Assembly (NCBI RefSeq): GCF_004135605.1
Contig: NZ_SDPT01000001.1
Coordinates: 1,426,001 to 1,490,000, forward strand
Length of the DNA: 64,000 bases
Direction: 5' to 3'
Source: Sphingomonas desiccabilis
GTDB taxonomy: Bacteria; Pseudomonadota; Alphaproteobacteria; Sphingomonadales; Sphingomonadaceae
The notes below the pieces were generated by a model, which was given only the letters and a program-made list of their open reading frames with translations, had not been told where the DNA came from and made no database searches. The position numbers were made by a program, and so were the translations under genes. The stretch's first letter is position 1. Each line of letters begins with the position of its first letter. Positions 63,101-64,000 of this stretch are shown in pieces.

Positions 63101-64000
63101 GTGCCTCAGACCAGCTTCACGCGATCGCTCTTCCTTGCCACCGCAGCCGCGTCGCTGCTCCCCGCCGCCGCATCGGCCGCGGCCGCAGACACGCTTCCCG
63201 CGGTTTTTCCGCAGCCGGTGTCGATGCGCCTCACGGGCGCAGCGCTGGCGCTCGGCGACGAAGCGACGATCGTCAATGCGGAAGCGGCGGACGCCGAAAC
63301 GCTGGCGCTGGTCCGCGGCGCGCTGGCAGCGGCCGGGGTGGAGACGATCACGACGGCTCGCGCGCTCCCTGCCAAGTCCCGCGGCACCGTGGTGGTGATC
63401 GGAACGAGCCGTTCGGCACCGGTTCGCAGCGCGGTCGCACGGCTCGGCGGCGCCTTGCCGGATCAGCGTGAGGGCTATGCGCTCCTGAGCGGCGCCAATG
63501 GCGACGGCGCGCTGGTCGTGCTCGCGGGCAAGGACGCAGACGGACTGTACTATGCGGCGCAGACGCTGCGGCAGCTGACCGCGCGCGGGACCATGCCCGC
63601 GGTCTCGATCGCCGACCGTCCGGCGATGGCGATCCGCGGCACCATCGAGGGCTTCTATGGTGCCCCATGGTCAATGGAGGACCGCGCCCGCCACCTCGAC
63701 TTCCTCGGCAGCGTCAAGGCGAACACCTACATCTACAGCCCCAAGGACGATCCATTCGCGCGCGACAAGTGGCGCGAGGACTATCCGCAGGCGACGCTCG
63801 ACGCCCTGAAGGGGCTCGTCGACCAGGCGCGACGCCACCACGTCCGCTTCACCTATGCCATCTCGCCGGGTCCCTCGATCTGCTACTCGCGGCCGTCCGA
63901 CGTGCAGGCGCTCCAGCGCAAGTTCGACGTCTTCCGCGCGATGGGCGTGCGGTCCTTCTACATCGCGTTCGACGACATTGAATATACCAAGTGGAACTGC
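63101..64000 (+). CDS. GH84 beta-N-acetylglucosaminidase, exported, cut by the window end
   Basis: 300 codons from a GTG at 63101 to the edge, no stop reached. GGAG stands shortly before the start. A signal peptide (residues 1-27, SLFLATAAASLLPAAASA) is followed by an N-terminal GH20b-like domain (TLPAVFPQPVSMRLTGAALA, VIGTSRSA, GLYYAAQTLRQL) and the start of the GH84 barrel: IRGTIEGFYGAPWSMEDR, YIYSPKDDPF and the catalytic Asp pair D291-D292 in AFDDIEY. The family removes beta-GlcNAc by substrate-assisted catalysis and, with the GH20 enzyme, gives the locus two different hexosaminidases. The C-terminus and any carbohydrate-binding modules are outside the window. Confidence 0.9.
   Translation, partial: MPQTSFTRSLFLATAAASLLPAAASAAAADTLPAVFPQPVSMRLTGAALALGDEATIVNAEAADAETLALVRGALAAAGVETITTARALPAKSRGTVVVIGTSRSAPVRSAVARLGGALPDQREGYALLSGANGDGALVVLAGKDADGLYYAAQTLRQLTARGTMPAVSIADRPAMAIRGTIEGFYGAPWSMEDRARHLDFLGSVKANTYIYSPKDDPFARDKWREDYPQATLDALKGLVDQARRHHVRFTYAISPGPSICYSRPSDVQALQRKFDVFRAMGVRSFYIAFDDIEYTKWNC

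Overview
The window reads as chromosomal DNA of a high-GC alphaproteobacterium of the Sphingomonas type. Supporting signs are the rpsB-tsf-pyrH-frr-uppS block, a GAAC-N7-GAAC SOS box of the alphaproteobacterial kind, TonB-dependent receptors of the families expanded in sphingomonads, Caulobacter and Xanthomonas, and a GlcNAc-specific PTS encoded as fused proteins. I found no insertion sequence, phage gene, CRISPR array, tRNA or rRNA.

Layout. 1-5380 is housekeeping: translation factors (rpsB, tsf, frr), UMP kinase, the 5' end of uppS, and the phosphatidylethanolamine pair pssA/psd, with a small SOS-type membrane-protein gene between rpsB and pssA. 5544-16522 holds icd, a KefB/YbaL-type antiporter, alaS, a dicarboxylate symporter, a glutathione S-transferase and two PLP aminotransferases. 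16532-20631 (minus) is a TonB-dependent receptor followed by a periplasmic histidine acid phosphatase, a probable phytate or organic-phosphate scavenging pair.

20910-64000 is one large glycan-utilisation region. 20910-32547 (plus) is a receptor, GH2 beta-galactosidase, S9 peptidase, GH92 alpha-mannosidase and CutC. 32588-39060 (plus) is the GlcNAc operon: NagB-II deaminase, NagA deacetylase, an EIIA-HPr-EI fusion and NagE (IIC-IIB plus a second IIB-like domain). 39214-42910 (minus) holds a second GH2 enzyme and a GntR/UTRA regulator resembling NagQ. Divergent from these, 43152-56317 (plus) is a tightly overlapping run GH20, GH2 beta-mannosidase, GH3, GH125, GH92, GH29. After a terminator come a glycosylasparaginase and a third TonB-dependent receptor (56563-60647), a second terminator, an SDR / old-yellow-enzyme / small membrane protein trio, and a GH84 gene cut by the window end.

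Working together, these genes predict uptake of N-glycopeptides through the receptors, stepwise trimming outside the cytoplasm (fucose, galactose, GlcNAc, mannose, possibly xylose), release of the linkage GlcNAc from asparagine by glycosylasparaginase, and PTS import of GlcNAc with conversion to fructose-6-phosphate. The order GH3-GH125-GH92-GH29 resembles the Xanthomonas nix N-glycan cluster as I recall it. The presence of a glycosylasparaginase, with no endoglycosidase visible in the window, makes the route resemble lysosomal N-glycan catabolism. Substrate assignments are inference from family and context. Coordinates, overlaps and motifs are read from the sequence.
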